Made by a program: the position numbers and the translations under genes. The notes under the pieces are model-generated. The model saw only the letters and a program-made list of their open reading frames with translations, was not told the DNA's origin and did no database searches. From Leptospira sp. WS58.C1 (GTDB lineage: Bacteria > Spirochaetota > Leptospiria > Leptospirales > Leptospiraceae), in the NCBI RefSeq assembly GCF_040833995.1, contig NZ_CP162137.1, positions 2,650,001 through 2,714,000 on the forward strand: a stretch of DNA of 64,000 nucleotides, given 5' to 3'. Positions 37,703 through 50,742 of this stretch are shown here, in pieces (position 1 is the stretch's first letter; every line of letters begins with the position of its first letter).

Positions 37703-39250
37703 CTATTTACCGTTCAAGATATTTCTAGGAAGTATGATAGTGAATACGGATCCTTTTCCCAACTCACTTTCTACATGTATTGTTCCGTGCATTAATTCCA
37801 CGATCCTTTTCGTCAAAGCAAGGCCTAGTCCCGTTCCTTGGAATTGCCTGTTGGCTCCGCTGTCTATTTGTTGAAATTCCTCGAAGATCCTGGTTAGATC
37901 ATTTTCTCCTATACCTATCCCGTCGTCTTCGAATCTCATCCGGATAAATTCCTCACCTTCCGCTTCCATACCTACTCTGATATTTCCTCCTTCGTGACTG
38001 AACTTGACTGCGTTGGATAAAAGATTGTATAAGATCTGTTTTATTTTTTGAGGATCCAAGGTCACAAAATCTATCGGATCCTCTACTTTTATCGAAAAAT
38101 TTATCTTCTTCTTTCTTAACAAAGGACGTATGATGGAGGAAACTTCCTTGATCGCAGTGGATAAAGAGAATGTTTCCAAAAATAATTCCATCTTTCCGGA
38201 CTCCACCTTAGCCAGATCTAAGACGTCGTTGATCAATTTCAAAAGATGGTTCGCACTATTTAATATATCCGTTAAATATTCCTTTTGTTTTTCATTTAAC
38301 GGCCCAGGCTTTTCGTCGGAAAGTAATTCCGAAAAACCAATGATACCGTTTAAAGGAGTCCTTAACTCATGAGACATGTTTGCCAAGAATTCACTTTTCA
38401 ATCTGGCGGTTTCTTTCATTCTTTCATTCTGTTCTTCTAATGCAGCTCTTCTGAATTCTTCCTGTTGTTTTCGTTCGGTGATATCGCGGATAGAACTGGA
38501 AACCAGCATACCTTCTTCCGTTTCCAAGGGACTTAAGCTGATTTCCACAGGGAATTCCAAACCGTTCTTCTTCAGCCCATATAATTCCAACCCGCTTCCC
38601 ATTCCTCGAACTTTTGGATCATTAAAAAAGCCGATCCTATTTTTCGGATGATTGGCTCTGAATCTTTCAGGTACTAAAACTTCAACTGGTTTGTGTAATA
38701 ATTCTTCTCTGGGATATCCGAATAATTTTTCCGCTTGAGAATTGATGAGTACGATATTCCCCTCCCGATTCACGATCACAACAGCATCGGGTGCGGATTC
38801 CAAAAGTCCTCTAAACTTTGCTTCAGCCTTGATCCTCTCTCTAATGTCGCGTATAGCGCTTAGCACCAATGTTGTTTCTTCTGTATGATAGGGACTTAAG
38901 CTGATCTCTACCGGAAATTCTGCCCCGTTGGATTTCCTACCAAAAAGTTCCAAACCAGCTCCCATGGTTCTCGTCCTTGGCTGGGTAAAATAATGATCAC
39001 GATGAGCAATATGATTTTTTCTGAATCTATCCGGGAGAAGGATCTCTATAGGTTGCCCTAAAAGTTCTTCGATTTTGTAATCGAACATTCGAAGAGCTTG
39101 TTCATTCACAAATACGATCCTCCCGGAATCGTTTACCATTACGATTGAGTCAGGTAAAGACTCCAGAAGCCCTTTAAATTTGGATTCAATCAGCTTTGCG
39201 TCCTGCAAAGCCTTTTCTAATGTGATATTTTTTTCCGTAGGCGTCGCCAT
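37703..39250 (-). CDS. PAS-PAS sensor histidine kinase
   Basis: A 515-residue cytoplasmic kinase with no membrane helices. Two tandem PAS/PAC units (about 28-140 and 142-260) are strikingly alike: [20 protein letters not shown] versus [20 protein letters not shown], and both contain [21 protein letters not shown], so the second arose by duplication. A HisKA domain follows with [19 protein letters not shown] (phospho-His), then HATPase with [20 protein letters not shown] and [12 protein letters not shown]. Phosphate probably goes to the adjacent receiver protein. Confidence 0.92.
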   Translation of the reverse strand: MATPTEKNITLEKALQDAKLIESKFKGLLESLPDSIVMVNDSGRIVFVNEQALRMFDYKIEELLGQPIEILLPDRFRKNHIAHRDHYFTQPRTRTMGAGLELFGRKSNGAEFPVEISLSPYHTEETTLVLSAIRDIRERIKAEAKFRGLLESAPDAVVIVNREGNIVLINSQAEKLFGYPREELLHKPVEVLVPERFRANHPKNRIGFFNDPKVRGMGSGLELYGLKKNGLEFPVEISLSPLETEEGMLVSSSIRDITERKQQEEFRRAALEEQNERMKETARLKSEFLANMSHELRTPLNGIIGFSELLSDEKPGPLNEKQKEYLTDILNSANHLLKLINDVLDLAKVESGKMELFLETFSLSTAIKEVSSIIRPLLRKKKINFSIKVEDPIDFVTLDPQKIKQILYNLLSNAVKFSHEGGNIRVGMEAEGEEFIRMRFEDDGIGIGENDLTRIFEEFQQIDSGANRQFQGTGLGLALTKRIVELMHGTIHVESELGKGSVFTIILPRNILNGK

Positions 39251-39490
39251 ATTATATAAGAGTCCGTCTTTATAAGTCCGGCCCCTCGAGGCCCTAAACC
39301 GAATGCCAATATAGTTTATATTTTAGAACGAATTATAAGAAATTCGTATATGAGAGACGGATACAATACTTGAAAAAAATTTCCAGATCAAGCGTATTTC
39401 AAAAAATTAATATTGGAAAAAATTTATTATCCGACCGTACAAGAAAACGAAGGGACTTGTAAAAGATTTAGGATTTTCTAAATGAGGCGG

Positions 39491-39883
39491 TCAGGTAGGA
39501 TTTAATTTATCCACCCAGAGAGGGCGGCTTCCCACGATTTCTTTACCCACTTTGAAGAGTAAAATATATCTTCCTTCTTTAGGAAAAACTGCATGAGGGA
39601 TCGGGATCCCGATTTCCACGGGTTCCGAACCGTTATTGACCCGGATATTGCCCCCGACTCCTATCACTTTTTCACCGGTATCTGCGTGTTCTAATTCTAG
39701 AGAAAATTCATGGTCTCCTGGGGAAAGATTTGTGACACATACGTATATTCCCCAGGGAGGAAAAACTACGGGAAATTGACCCGTAAAGAACTTAGTAAAA
39801 GTCCCTATGATCCCTTTTTTCCCGTTGTCTTCCGAGATAACCCGATCTGCAAACAATAATGCTAATAGAACAGGCTCTCCCAC
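39491..39883 (-). CDS. DUF6941-like beta-sandwich protein
   Basis: A 130-residue soluble protein. The start MGEPVLLALLFADRVISEDNGKKGIIGTFTKF and the beta-rich middle (GIYVCVTNLSPGDHEFSLELE, VEIGIPIPHAVFPKEGRYILLF) match my memory of the DUF6941 family of small beta-sandwich proteins; function unknown. It begins 19 bases after odhA on the same strand, so it is likely the last gene of the 2-oxoglutarate dehydrogenase operon, though a metabolic role is not shown. Confidence 0.7.
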   Translation of the reverse strand: MGEPVLLALLFADRVISEDNGKKGIIGTFTKFFTGQFPVVFPPWGIYVCVTNLSPGDHEFSLELEHADTGEKVIGVGGNIRVNNGSEPVEIGIPIPHAVFPKEGRYILLFKVGKEIVGSRPLWVDKLNPT

Positions 39884-39902
39884 GTTATTCGACGCCTAAG
39901 AT

Positions 39903-42674
39903 TCAGACCAGATAAGCATCTGAAACTAGTTGTTCCTGCTCTTGTGTATGGACTTTCATATGTCCGGCAGCAGGACTTGCGGATTCTTTTCTTCCCGCAT
40001 ATTTGAGTTTTGCTCCGTTCGGAAGAATATCCTCGAATCTATCTCTTACAAAAGTCCAAGCACCTTGGTTCTTAGGCTCTTCTTGGCACCAAACAAATGT
40101 TTTAGCATTTTTGTAGGTTTTAAGGATTTCTTGTATCTCTTTAGCTGGAAATGGATACACCTGTTCAACACGGATCAATGCCGTATTCTGCACCTTATTC
40201 TCTTCCCTATATTTTAGAAGATCATAATATACTTTCCCGAAACTAAAGACAATTTTCTCCACTTTATCGGACTTTAAATCTCCGCCATCCGGAAGAACTT
40301 CCTTAAACGCTCCTTTTAAAAGATCGTCTATCGGTGACAACGCTCCAGGGAAACGTAATAAAGATTTAGGAGTAAAAATAATCAGAGGTTTGCGGAAATT
40401 ACGCAGAATTTGTCTACGAAGCAAATGGAAATACTGAGCGGCATTCGTACAGTTTGCTACTTGCATATTATTGTCCGCACATAGTTGCAGGAATCTTTCT
40501 ACCCTACCGGAACTATGCTCAGGTCCTTGTCCTTCGTATCCGTGAGGAAGAAGTACGACAAGACCCGACATCCTCTGCCATTTCACTTCCGAGCTGGAAA
40601 GGAATTGGTCGAAGATCACCTGAGTGTTGTTTGCAAAGTCGCCGAACTGAGCTTCCCAAAGAACAAGAGCGCTCGGATCGGAAAGAGAATAACCGTATTC
40701 GAAACCTAAAACGGAAAACTCGGACAAGGAAGAGTTCACAACTTCCGCCTTGGCTTGTTTTTCGGAGATATGATTTAGACCTACGTATTTGGCTCCCGTG
40801 TTTATATCCACTAGAACCGCGTGCCTATGGGAGAATGTTCCACGCTGGCTGTCCTGGCCGGAAAGACGGACTCTGAATCCGTTTTCCAAGATCGAACCGA
40901 AAGAGAGCGCTTCCGCCATTCCGTAATCCAGAGAAACTTTTCCTTCCGCCATTTCTTTACGGCTTTGAAGAAGTTTTACCAGCTTAGGATTCGGAGTAAA
41001 ACCTTCCGGAACGGTAGTGATCGCTTTTACGATACGATCGATTTGTTCCGCAAGTAGAGATGTAGCAGTTCCGCTATCCAGAGGTTCTTTGGAATATTTT
41101 GCCCAAACACCCTGCATAGTATCCACTTTCATCTTGATATCTTGTTCTTTCGCTCTTTGGAAAGAATCTTCTAAACCTTGAGCGGAACCGTTTTTGATGA
41201 AGTCCAACTCTTCTGCGGTGATGTCTCCGTCATTTATCAACTTTTTCTCATATAATTGAGCGGTAGGAAGATGGTTCTTTATGATGGAATACATTTTAGG
41301 CTGAGTGAATGCAGGCTCATCCGTTTCGTTATGACCCAATCTACGGTAACAGATCAAATCAATGATAAAGTCTTTTTTGAACTTTTGGCGGTATTCCATT
41401 CCGAGTTTGGTCACTCGATAAACCGCTTCCGGATCGTCACCGTTTACATGAACGATAGGGATTTGATAACCTTTTGCCAGGTCAGTTGCATACAAAGTGG
41501 ATCTGGATTCGTTCGGCAAAGTAGTAAATCCGATCTGGTTATTGATCACAATATGGAAAGTACCGCCTGTAGTATAACCGTCCAGGTTCATTAGGTTGAT
41601 GGTTTCTGCCACCACACCCTGCCCCGCAAACGCTGCATCTCCGTGTATGGTGATCGGCATAAATTTAGAACGATCCGTATCTCCATACTGCTCTTGGCGA
41701 GCACGAACGGAACCTGTAACAACCGGGTTCACCGCTTCCAAGTGACTTGGGTTAAATGCAAGGGAAAGTTTAACTTCCTTTCCGCTTGAAGTCATTTTGC
41801 TATTGGAATATCCTAGGTGATACTTAACATCCGCATAACTTCCGGCGCTTTTGTCTGCTTTCTCTTCGAATTCTGCGAATACCAAAGAAGCGGGTTTTTC
41901 GATCACGTTAACAAGTACGTTCAATCTTCCTCTATGCGCCATACCGATCACGAGTCCGTCCATTTTGAAACGTCCGGCTTCCTCCACGATCGTGTCGAGC
42001 ATAGGGATCATACTTTCTCCTCCTTCCAAGGAGAAACGTTTTTTACCTACGTATTTTTTAGCTAAGAATGTTTCCAGATGATCCGCTTGGAATAATTTTT
42101 CGAACAGTCTGAGACGAGTACTTTTAGGAAGAGGTGCATGGTATTCCGCGGACTCGATCTGATGTTGGAGCCATTCTCTTTCTTCGTCGTTTACTAGATA
42201 ATATTGTTCGTAACCTACCGTGCTACAGTATGCTTTTTCGAACCAATCCACAACATCTTTCAGTTTTGCACGACCGAGAGAAGGGTTCTGTGTGTCGACT
42301 ACCGTATCCAGATCCGCGGCAGTTAGATTTCCTAACTTAGATTCGATAAATTTGCGGTTCGGTTGAGAGATCCCGAGAGGATCTAACTTTGCAGCTAAGT
42401 GTCCCTGTCTACGATACGCATTCAACAGGTTGATAATCCCCATCTCTCGGATGGATCCGGCCTGAGCATCCGTAAAAGAAGTGGTAACGGCCGTTTTTCC
42501 GTTCCCGTTTCCATTGGTACCGTTCTGAGGATAAACTCCGTTAGTCTCTACTTCTTGGAAGAAGAGAGACCATTCTTTGTCTAAAGAGTTCGGGTCCTTT
42601 TTAAACTTTTCATAAAGTTCTTCGAGTAATGCCCCATTCTCTCCGTATAATGCCATCAATTGTTCGATTTTCAT
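39903..42674 (-). CDS. sucA: 2-oxoglutarate dehydrogenase E1
   Basis: A 923-residue thiamine-diphosphate enzyme that decarboxylates 2-oxoglutarate and passes the succinyl group to the E2 lipoyl arm in the TCA cycle. The N-terminal E2-binding segment ([19 protein letters not shown]), the substrate/ThDP loop [15 protein letters not shown], the ThDP motif region [18 protein letters not shown] and [13 protein letters not shown], and the C-terminal transketolase-type fold ([35 protein letters not shown]) are all present. Length is normal. It follows lpdA by 13 bases and comes last of the three complex genes. Confidence 0.96.
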   Translation of the reverse strand: MKIEQLMALYGENGALLEELYEKFKKDPNSLDKEWSLFFQEVETNGVYPQNGTNGNGNGKTAVTTSFTDAQAGSIREMGIINLLNAYRRQGHLAAKLDPLGISQPNRKFIESKLGNLTAADLDTVVDTQNPSLGRAKLKDVVDWFEKAYCSTVGYEQYYLVNDEEREWLQHQIESAEYHAPLPKSTRLRLFEKLFQADHLETFLAKKYVGKKRFSLEGGESMIPMLDTIVEEAGRFKMDGLVIGMAHRGRLNVLVNVIEKPASLVFAEFEEKADKSAGSYADVKYHLGYSNSKMTSSGKEVKLSLAFNPSHLEAVNPVVTGSVRARQEQYGDTDRSKFMPITIHGDAAFAGQGVVAETINLMNLDGYTTGGTFHIVINNQIGFTTLPNESRSTLYATDLAKGYQIPIVHVNGDDPEAVYRVTKLGMEYRQKFKKDFIIDLICYRRLGHNETDEPAFTQPKMYSIIKNHLPTAQLYEKKLINDGDITAEELDFIKNGSAQGLEDSFQRAKEQDIKMKVDTMQGVWAKYSKEPLDSGTATSLLAEQIDRIVKAITTVPEGFTPNPKLVKLLQSRKEMAEGKVSLDYGMAEALSFGSILENGFRVRLSGQDSQRGTFSHRHAVLVDINTGAKYVGLNHISEKQAKAEVVNSSLSEFSVLGFEYGYSLSDPSALVLWEAQFGDFANNTQVIFDQFLSSSEVKWQRMSGLVVLLPHGYEGQGPEHSSGRVERFLQLCADNNMQVANCTNAAQYFHLLRRQILRNFRKPLIIFTPKSLLRFPGALSPIDDLLKGAFKEVLPDGGDLKSDKVEKIVFSFGKVYYDLLKYREENKVQNTALIRVEQVYPFPAKEIQEILKTYKNAKTFVWCQEEPKNQGAWTFVRDRFEDILPNGAKLKYAGRKESASPAAGHMKVHTQEQEQLVSDAYLV

Positions 42675-42687
42675 GATCGGATCTCCC

Positions 42688-44091
42688 CTAAGCGTGAATT
42701 GCCCACTTGTCTACGGCCATGGCGGCCTCTTTTACGACTTCGGACAATGTAGGATGCGCATGGAAGGAACGTGCTATATCTTCCGAAGAAGCACCGAACT
42801 CTACAGCAACCGCAAGCTCAGCGATCATATCCGAGGCTCTAGGCCCGAACACAAACGCTCCCAATACCTTATCCGTTTTTTTATCTGCTAAAATTTTAAC
42901 TTGGCCTTCCGCTTCATTCATGGCCTTTGCTCTTGCATTCGGCTTGAATAATGACTTACCGACTTTGTATTCCACACCTGCGCTTTTGAGTTCCTCTTCC
43001 CCTTTTCCTACCCAAGCCATTTCCGGCCAGGTATAGATAATGCTTGGAACCGCAGCGTAATTAACGTGTCCGGATTGACCCGCGAGTAATTCCGCAAGTG
43101 CAACACCTTCTTCTTCCGCCTTATGAGCAAGCATAGGTCCGTCGATCACGTCCCCAATCGCGTAGATACCGGCAGCGCTCGTTTGAAAATGAGAATCTAC
43201 CTTAATCCTTTTTCTTTCCGTTAATTCGACCCCTGCCGCTTCCAATCCGATCCCATCGATAAACGGCTTTCGGCCGACAGCCACAAGTACAACATCCGCA
43301 TCCAATTCGGACTCTTTTCCATCGGGGGCCGCAATCTTTACTTTAGCACCTGATTTAGAAGCAGTCGCTCCTAATACTTTATGTTCGAATAAGAAATTAA
43401 AACCTTGGGATTCCAGACTTCTCTGTAATAAACTACCGAAAGAACGGTCCACAGTAGGAAGAAGTCCAGGTAGGAGTTCCACTACCGTCACTTCCGCTCC
43501 GAGCCTTCCCCAAACGGAACCAAGCTCTAAACCTATAACACCTGCACCGATCACTACCAGTCTTTTAGGAACTGTTCGTAGATCGATTGCGTGGTCGGAA
43601 GTGATGATCGTTTTTCCGTCCACAGGCAGACTCGGAATATCTATCGGAACGGAGCCGGTCGCCAGAACGATATGTTTGGCGCTTAAAACTTCTTTTTTGC
43701 CATCGACCAAGGCAACTTCTACCTGGCCCCCGCCGAGCAATTTACCAAAACCCTCATAACGAGTGATCTTGTTCTTTTTCATCAAGTAATCCACACCGTC
43801 CGTGACTTCTTTGACGATGGTGTTCTTGCGCTCCATAAGTTTGTTTAGGTCCAGAGTGACTTTACCAACTCCAATCCCATGAACATCGGTCTTATGTAAG
43901 ACCTTATGATATTCTTCCGAAGAATCCAAAAGCGCCTTAGAAGGGATACAACCCACGTTTAAGCAGGTTCCCCCCAAAGTTTTTCTTTTTTCGATGATCC
44001 CTGTTTTGAGCCCGAGTTGAGCCGCTCGGATCGCGCCCACATAACCTCCGGGTCCCGATCCGATCACGAGTACGTCGTATTGTTCCGCCAT
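42688..44091 (-). CDS. lpdA: Dihydrolipoyl dehydrogenase (E3)
   Basis: A 467-residue FAD/NAD disulfide oxidoreductase that reoxidises the dihydrolipoyl arm. FAD-binding [21 protein letters not shown], the redox disulfide [13 protein letters not shown] (CxxxxC), NAD-binding [29 protein letters not shown], and the C-terminal HAHPTLSE with the active-site His-Glu pair are intact. It sits between odhB and odhA with gaps of 15 and 13 bases, so its main partner is the 2-oxoglutarate complex, though it may also serve other lipoyl complexes. Confidence 0.96.
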   Translation of the reverse strand: MAEQYDVLVIGSGPGGYVGAIRAAQLGLKTGIIEKRKTLGGTCLNVGCIPSKALLDSSEEYHKVLHKTDVHGIGVGKVTLDLNKLMERKNTIVKEVTDGVDYLMKKNKITRYEGFGKLLGGGQVEVALVDGKKEVLSAKHIVLATGSVPIDIPSLPVDGKTIITSDHAIDLRTVPKRLVVIGAGVIGLELGSVWGRLGAEVTVVELLPGLLPTVDRSFGSLLQRSLESQGFNFLFEHKVLGATASKSGAKVKIAAPDGKESELDADVVLVAVGRKPFIDGIGLEAAGVELTERKRIKVDSHFQTSAAGIYAIGDVIDGPMLAHKAEEEGVALAELLAGQSGHVNYAAVPSIIYTWPEMAWVGKGEEELKSAGVEYKVGKSLFKPNARAKAMNEAEGQVKILADKKTDKVLGAFVFGPRASDMIAELAVAVEFGASSEDIARSFHAHPTLSEVVKEAAMAVDKWAIHA

Positions 44092-44106
44092 ATCTATTAG
44101 ACTTCC

Positions 44107-45357
44107 TTAAACATCCAAAAGAAGACGAGTCGGATCTTCGATCGCTTCTTTTACTTTCACCAGGAAAGTAACCGCTTCTTTTCCGTCCACGATCCTGTGA
44201 TCGTAAGAAAGAGCCACATACATCATAGGTCGGATCACGATCTGATCGTTCACTACTACCGCACGTTTTACAATATTATGAAGTCCCAATATACCACTTT
44301 GAGGAGGATTCAGAATAGGTGTGGACATCATAGAGCCGTAGATCCCACCGTTGGAAATAGTGAAAGTTCCACCTTCCATATCGGAAAGATCTATTTTTCC
44401 ATCCTTCACCTTGTTCGCAAGTCTTACGATCTCGGATTCTATTTGAGCAAAGGTCAGAAGATCCGCATCCCTAACGATCGGGACCACCAAACCTTTGGGA
44501 CCGCCCACTGCTACGCCGATATCGTAATAGTTTTTGTATACGATATCGGTCCCTCTGATCTCGGCGTTGATCGCAGGAACATGTTTAAGCGCTCCGATCA
44601 CCGCCTTGGTGAAGAAACTCATAAATCCAAGACCTACGTTATGCGCGTCCTTGAACTTGTCCTTGTATTTAGTACGAAGATCCATGACCGCGCTCATATC
44701 CACTTCGTTAAAAGTGGTCAAGTGAGCCGCGTTATGTTGAGCGGAAACCAAACGATTCGCGATCGTCTGGCGAAGTTTCGTCATCGGAACTATGTTCTCT
44801 CTCGGAAGATTTCCTCTGGAAGCGGCAGGAACCGCTTTAGGGATTTCGGGAGAAGGAGCTGACTTTGGCGCTGAGGAAGCTGCGGAAACCGCTACAGCAG
44901 GTGCCGACTGTTTGTTTGCAATTGCGTTTAACACGTCTTCTTTGGTAATCTGTCCGTTCTTTCCGGAACCGGAGATAGAAGCAGGATTTAATCCGTTATC
45001 ATCTATCAATTTGCGAACAGCAGGAGAAAGTGTATCGTTCTGTGTTGCGCTTATCGTGTTCGTTGGTGTTGTATTCGTTGAGGAAGGAGTGCTGGAAGTA
45101 GGAGCGCTTTTTGCAGAGGCAGAAGGGTCAATGATTCCGATCACTTCTTTGATCTTGACCGTCTCCCCCGGTTTCTTATTAATTTTTTGGAGCACACCCG
45201 CCGAGGGGGCCGGTACCTCCATGGTCACCTTATCGGTTTCCAATTCCACCAGGACCTCGTCCTGTTCTACTCGCTCGCCTTCTTTTTTTACCCAGTTTGC
45301 TATTGTTGCTTCCGTAATGGATTCACCCATTTCGGGAACCTTGATCTCTATCGACAT
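44107..45357 (-). CDS. sucB: 2-oxoglutarate dehydrogenase E2, succinyltransferase
   Basis: A 416-residue E2 core protein. Lipoyl domain (residues 1-76) with the lipoylated lysine in [11 protein letters not shown]; a Ser/Thr/Ala-rich flexible linker (about 78-110); the E3-binding domain [34 protein letters not shown]; a second linker; and the catalytic domain with the active-site YDHRIVDG. I chose ATG at 45357 because [13 protein letters not shown] is the standard N-terminus and AGGATC lies just upstream; the longer frame adds 17 atypical residues. First gene of odhB-lpdA-odhA; lipoylation may involve the ligase at 51681. Confidence 0.95.
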   Translation of the reverse strand: MSIEIKVPEMGESITEATIANWVKKEGERVEQDEVLVELETDKVTMEVPAPSAGVLQKINKKPGETVKIKEVIGIIDPSASAKSAPTSSTPSSTNTTPTNTISATQNDTLSPAVRKLIDDNGLNPASISGSGKNGQITKEDVLNAIANKQSAPAVAVSAASSAPKSAPSPEIPKAVPAASRGNLPRENIVPMTKLRQTIANRLVSAQHNAAHLTTFNEVDMSAVMDLRTKYKDKFKDAHNVGLGFMSFFTKAVIGALKHVPAINAEIRGTDIVYKNYYDIGVAVGGPKGLVVPIVRDADLLTFAQIESEIVRLANKVKDGKIDLSDMEGGTFTISNGGIYGSMMSTPILNPPQSGILGLHNIVKRAVVVNDQIVIRPMMYVALSYDHRIVDGKEAVTFLVKVKEAIEDPTRLLLDV

Positions 45358-45497
45358 CTTGATCCTACGGAGGTCGGTGTATACGTCCCATTCCGGGACC
45401 GCCTCCATTTCACTTTCGGAAAGCGGAAAAATTCTGTAAAGCCGTTCTTGTCAAATCGGTGTTTTGGACGAATTTTCCCGAAATCACACTCGATTTT

Positions 45498-47950
45498 TCA
45501 GTCCGCTTGCGGTTTAAACTTACGTTCCGTTTTTCCGATCTCTTCGTCGCTGATCTGGTATTCCAACTGCAGGAATTCTCTGAAATCGATCGACTTATGA
45601 TGGTCCCGATCTCCGTCGCATTGGCGGTTTGCTTGGACGGATTTTGTCACACCTGCTACAGTAATCGGCTTTAAGGTCAGGTTCTGGGTAACCGGACATA
45701 CTCCGGGCTTAGGAGACAATCCATTATACGCGCAGGTTCCTCCACCTTGTACTTCTTCCGGTTGCGGATCTAAACCGTGCTCATCCTCGAAAGTCGGATA
45801 ATTTTCACCGTTATAAAAACGACGGTACATTTTTCCCCAAATAGGAACCGCAAGAACCCCTGCAGCCTGCCCTCTCCCGAGTGAAATAGAACTCTTATCA
45901 AATCCTAACCAAATCACAGTGGTCAACTTAGGATCGAATCCACAGTACCAGGCATTCGTAAAAGAAGAAGTGGATCCGGTTTTTCCTGCCGCGATCCCCT
46001 TATAATTTCCTTGGTCGGGAGAATGAAGCCCGTTCGCTGCAGTTCCTCCCATCGCAACCATGGTCAACATTTTACGAAGAATATAGGCAGTTCCCTCGCT
46101 GATAATCTGAATGGAACCGTCTTCTGCCTGCTTATCCAATTCTTCCCGGACCTTTAACTCTTCATTATAAATTACGTTTCCTGACTGATCGATCACATAT
46201 CGAACGGAAAGCGGGATCACGTTCCTTCCCTTGTTTGCGATGATAGAATACCCCACCGCCATTTCATAAGGACTCAACTCAGCGATTCCCAACGCAAGAG
46301 CAGGACTTGGGACAAATCTACTTTTATCAGCCTTTGTTAAACGAGAAGCAAAATCGATGACCGCATCGGCCCCGGTTCGCAAAAGAACCTGAACGGAAAC
46401 GATGTTTAAGGACATAGAAAGAGCTCTGGAAAGAGGAACCATACCTTGGAAGTCTCCGTCGAAGTCCTGAGGAGACCAACCTTCTCCTTCTTCCGTTAAG
46501 GTAGTGAGAGGTGCGTCCATGATCCCAGTTCCGGAACCGACAACCCTTTCCGCAATGGCAGCGCCATACACGAACGGTTTGAAAGAAGAGCCGGTCTGCC
46601 TTCTTGCCTGCACCGCACGATTGAACTGGTTTTTAGGAGTAAATTCATATCCTCCGACCATCGTTTCTATATAGCCGTTGGTATGATCAATCGTGATCGC
46701 AGCGCCTTCTACGTGAAGGTTCTTACCGAATACTGCGGTCCTTTTTTGGAATTCAGTAAAAGCAGCAGATTCATTATCCGCAGGAAGAAGTAAACTGAGA
46801 ACATCCGCTGAATCGATAAGTTCTTTTTCCAATGCGACCCTGAAATTTGCCTTATCATCCAAGCGACTCACAAAAGGAGGAGCCACAGGGAATAAGGAAC
46901 CGATAAAATTATAAAGACCTACAAGACCTCTGTCCGCGCCTCCCGCATAATTCACGGTAACGCCGGAAACTAGATCGTCGTGTTTTTTGAGAGCCTTACG
47001 AAGTTCGTCTTGAGCGATCTCCTGTTTGCGGATATCCAGAGTGGTGTAAATTTTTAAACCACCGCTGTAGATCCGATCCTCTCCCAATTCTTTTAATAAT
47101 CTCTGCCTTACGAATTCGGTAAAATGGGGAGCTCTATTCAGTTTGGTTCCCCAGGTGGATTGAGAAGGCGATTGAGTGATTACGATCGGCCAGTATTTTT
47201 CCCAGAATTCATCGTGGATGGTCTGGACCTTATCTTCCGGAATAAATCCCTGAGAAGCCATAAGTTTTAGAACTTCTATATGAGCCCTTTTAGAAGCGGC
47301 AGGATTTTTATACGGAGAATAGTCCACCGGCGCCTTAGGAAGTCTCGAAAGAAGTGCAGCTTCCGCCACATCCAGATCCGACACATCCTTATGGAAATAT
47401 ACGTCGGCCGCGGAAGCAAGCCCTGTCGTTCCGTGTCCTAGGTATATTAGGTTAAAATAAATTTCTAATATTTCTTCTTTGGAATATTCCTGTTCGATCT
47501 GAAGAGTGAACAAAGCCTCTACGAATTTGCGGATAAAGGATTTTTTCCGATTATTCAAAACGGTTTTAGCTAGCTGTTGTGTAAGAGTGGATCCACCTTG
47601 TTTGATCCTACCGGAGATCACGTTAACTGCCGCCGCGCGAAGGATTGCGGAGAAATCTATCCCGAAGTGATTGAAAAAGTTATTATCCTCAACGGAAAGG
47701 AAGGCTTGGATCACATGAGGAGGAATATCTTGGTATTTTAGAAGTTGCTGTTTATGGCGATACAATTCCGCATACACGATCCCATTAGTATCGTACAACC
47801 GAGTCGGAGTAGTAGGTTGATAGGAGGCCAGGATCGCAAGCTCCCCCCCCTCGTCGACTTCTGCGATGATGTATCCGAAAAACAGACCGCCCAATAAGGC
47901 TAAGATCAAAAGTGTTTTTGTAGCTCTGTGAATTCCTTCGCTAAATAGAT

Positions 47951-47954
<4 letters not shown>
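45498..47954 (-). CDS. Bifunctional penicillin-binding protein 1A
   Basis: An 818-residue class A PBP that polymerises and crosslinks peptidoglycan. N-terminal helix ([20 protein letters not shown]), glycosyltransferase domain with catalytic glutamate in [14 protein letters not shown] and [14 protein letters not shown], then the transpeptidase domain with SSFK ([11 protein letters not shown]), SLN ([12 protein letters not shown]) and KTGS ([17 protein letters not shown]). The C-terminal about 80 residues are Cys- and Pro-containing ([19 protein letters not shown]) and may form a small disulfide region. It overlaps the upstream MBL gene by four bases. Confidence 0.93.
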
Positions 47955-48904
<950 letters not shown>

Positions 48905-49001
48905 CTTAGGAACATTTACTATATTTCCCCCAAACTGTCAAAGGAAACAAAATCCGGATTTAGGTTGTCGTTCGAAAGGAAAAAAGAAAACTAGGGAGTC
49001 A

Positions 49002-49841
49002 ATGGCGTCTTTCTCTAGCGGATTCGGTGTCTCAACCTCTCCCCTCGTTCGTAAACTTCTGATATTAAACATAGCGATTTTCGGGATAGAGTTCATTCTG
49101 AGCCTGGCTGCCCCTTCCGTTCTTTTGGGCATCCTGGGATTATTCGGTCTGACTCCCGGCCTCGTCTTAGAAAAATTTTTCGGCTGGCAGTTACTCACAT
49201 ACAGCTTCTTTCACACCCCAAATATGTTGATCGGATTCTTATTCGAGATGTTTGCATTTTGGATGTTCGGCTCCGCATTGGAGTCTCACTGGGGGACCAG
49301 GAATTTTTTACGTTATTTCATGTTTTGTATCTTCGGAGGCGGAGTTGCTGCGATATTCGCTTCTCTTATAGGGTATCAACAAGGGACCGTATTAGGGATT
49401 TCCTCCGTTCTATACGGGTTAATCACTGCTTATGCGTTAATTTGGCCGAATAGAGAGTTATTGTTTTGGGGGATCTTTCCTATCAAAGCAAAGTATCTTG
49501 CCATGATTATCCTGGCCGTTCTGGTAATTTTAGGATTACAAGCAGGAACACCGATCGCAAGCGGATTGGGTGGATTCGCGGCCGGTGGACTCTATTTCCT
49601 ATATTATACGAAAATAAAATATAGATTCGGGATAAAACTCCCTAGCTTCTCATTTTCCAGATGGAGACAAAAAAGAAAAATGGTCCGCTGGCAAGAAGAG
49701 ATGAAAACCAGAGAAGAAGCTAAAGAAGAAGTGGACCGTCTTTTAGAAAAAATTTCCAAAGAAGGGATGAATGCTCTGAACAAAAAAGAGAAAAAATTCC
49801 TGAAAGAAGCTTCGAGTAAATATTACGAGGCGAAGGATTGA
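49002..49841 (+). CDS. Rhomboid-like membrane protein, probably inactive
   Basis: A 279-residue protein with about six hydrophobic helices followed by a long charged C-terminal helix tail (about 215-279). It follows the rhomboid layout: TYSFFHTPNMLIGFLFEMFAFWMFGSALE, the GxSx position GISSVLYG in a helix, and a last helix ASGLGGFAAGG. Rhomboid proteases need Ser in GxSG and His in the last core helix; here the His position appears to be Ser or Gly and GASG is GISS. So it is likely a non-catalytic rhomboid pseudoprotease. ATG at 49002 (TAGGGAG upstream) was chosen; the earlier frame overlaps the divergent MBL gene. Confidence 0.75.
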   Translation: MASFSSGFGVSTSPLVRKLLILNIAIFGIEFILSLAAPSVLLGILGLFGLTPGLVLEKFFGWQLLTYSFFHTPNMLIGFLFEMFAFWMFGSALESHWGTRNFLRYFMFCIFGGGVAAIFASLIGYQQGTVLGISSVLYGLITAYALIWPNRELLFWGIFPIKAKYLAMIILAVLVILGLQAGTPIASGLGGFAAGGLYFLYYTKIKYRFGIKLPSFSFSRWRQKRKMVRWQEEMKTREEAKEEVDRLLEKISKEGMNALNKKEKKFLKEASSKYYEAKD

Positions 49842-49950
49842 TTTCGTGCAGAGTCCCACAGAAGCACATAGAGAAAAAAAGCCGGCAACTTCTTGAACAT
49901 CTCTTGCCTTAGCGATCTCGCTTGCGACAATTTAAACTCTTTACTTAAGC

Positions 49951-50742
49951 TTACCATAAAAACATCTGCTGATAACCCAGTTTAAAACCCTGATCGTAGG
50001 TATTATCCTTTCTCATTCCATACAATCCGCTAAAAAAAACTCTCCCGCCGTCTCCTATCTTATACTGGACTCCCGGATGAAGATTGAATGAATCGGAACG
50101 AGGAGTGGGGATCGTATTTTCGACTGCCATACGATAGGTGGCTTCCAGAACTAGGATCCAATTCGAATTTGTTTCATAAGAAAGAGTGGCACCCGCTTCC
50201 ATATAACGATAATATTTATCTTGGACCGGATCTCTAAATTTGGAATCTGTCTCTCTTTCGTATAAACCGAAAGCCTGGAACTTAGTTTTACCAAAATCTA
50301 AAACAAATCCCAAATGAGGACGGACCAAAAGAAGCTCCGGATTTCTTTCTCCGATCCATGGCTCGGATGCAGAAGGTCCGTAAACGTTCACACCTCCTCC
50401 TATTGAAAATATTCCTAAAGTGAAAAACGTTTTTAAACCCGCTCTCCATCTGTCCCAACCGCTCCAAGTAGTTGCTTGTGTGGCATATTGGTCCACATAT
50501 CCGTAACCAGCAGAAATTGAAAAATGATCCCCCAGTTTCAATTCTCCATCCAAAGAAATCTTACGATTCCGATCATAATCCTTAGAATTCCTGTATTCTT
50601 TTGCATCCGCGCTAATTACAAAAATATTATATACTCCGACAGATTGCCCCCAGACCGGATAGGGGATCGAAGTTTTATCCGTAGCGAAAATTTCCGTAAG
50701 AGGGCTCAAGAATGCCAGAAGAAGGAATAACCTATATTTCAT
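49951..50742 (-). CDS. Putative outer-membrane beta-barrel protein
   Basis: A 263-residue exported protein with signal peptide (KYRLFLLLAFLSPLTEIFA). The mature sequence is a run of amphipathic strands with aromatic ends (HFSISAGYGYVDQYATQ, RVFFSGLYGMRKDNTYDQ, FKLGYQQMFLW) and ends in an aromatic residue, as barrel proteins recognised by BamA do. No named family recognised; a pore or structural role is possible. It overlaps the upstream SGNH hydrolase gene by four bases, so the two are coupled. Confidence 0.68.
   Translation of the reverse strand: MKYRLFLLLAFLSPLTEIFATDKTSIPYPVWGQSVGVYNIFVISADAKEYRNSKDYDRNRKISLDGELKLGDHFSISAGYGYVDQYATQATTWSGWDRWRAGLKTFFTLGIFSIGGGVNVYGPSASEPWIGERNPELLLVRPHLGFVLDFGKTKFQAFGLYERETDSKFRDPVQDKYYRYMEAGATLSYETNSNWILVLEATYRMAVENTIPTPRSDSFNLHPGVQYKIGDGGRVFFSGLYGMRKDNTYDQGFKLGYQQMFLW

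Noticed and set aside
45358..45408. Earlier start for sucB
   Set aside because: The added 17 residues are not lipoyl-domain-like, and the ATG at 45357 gives the standard N-terminus with a ribosome binding site.
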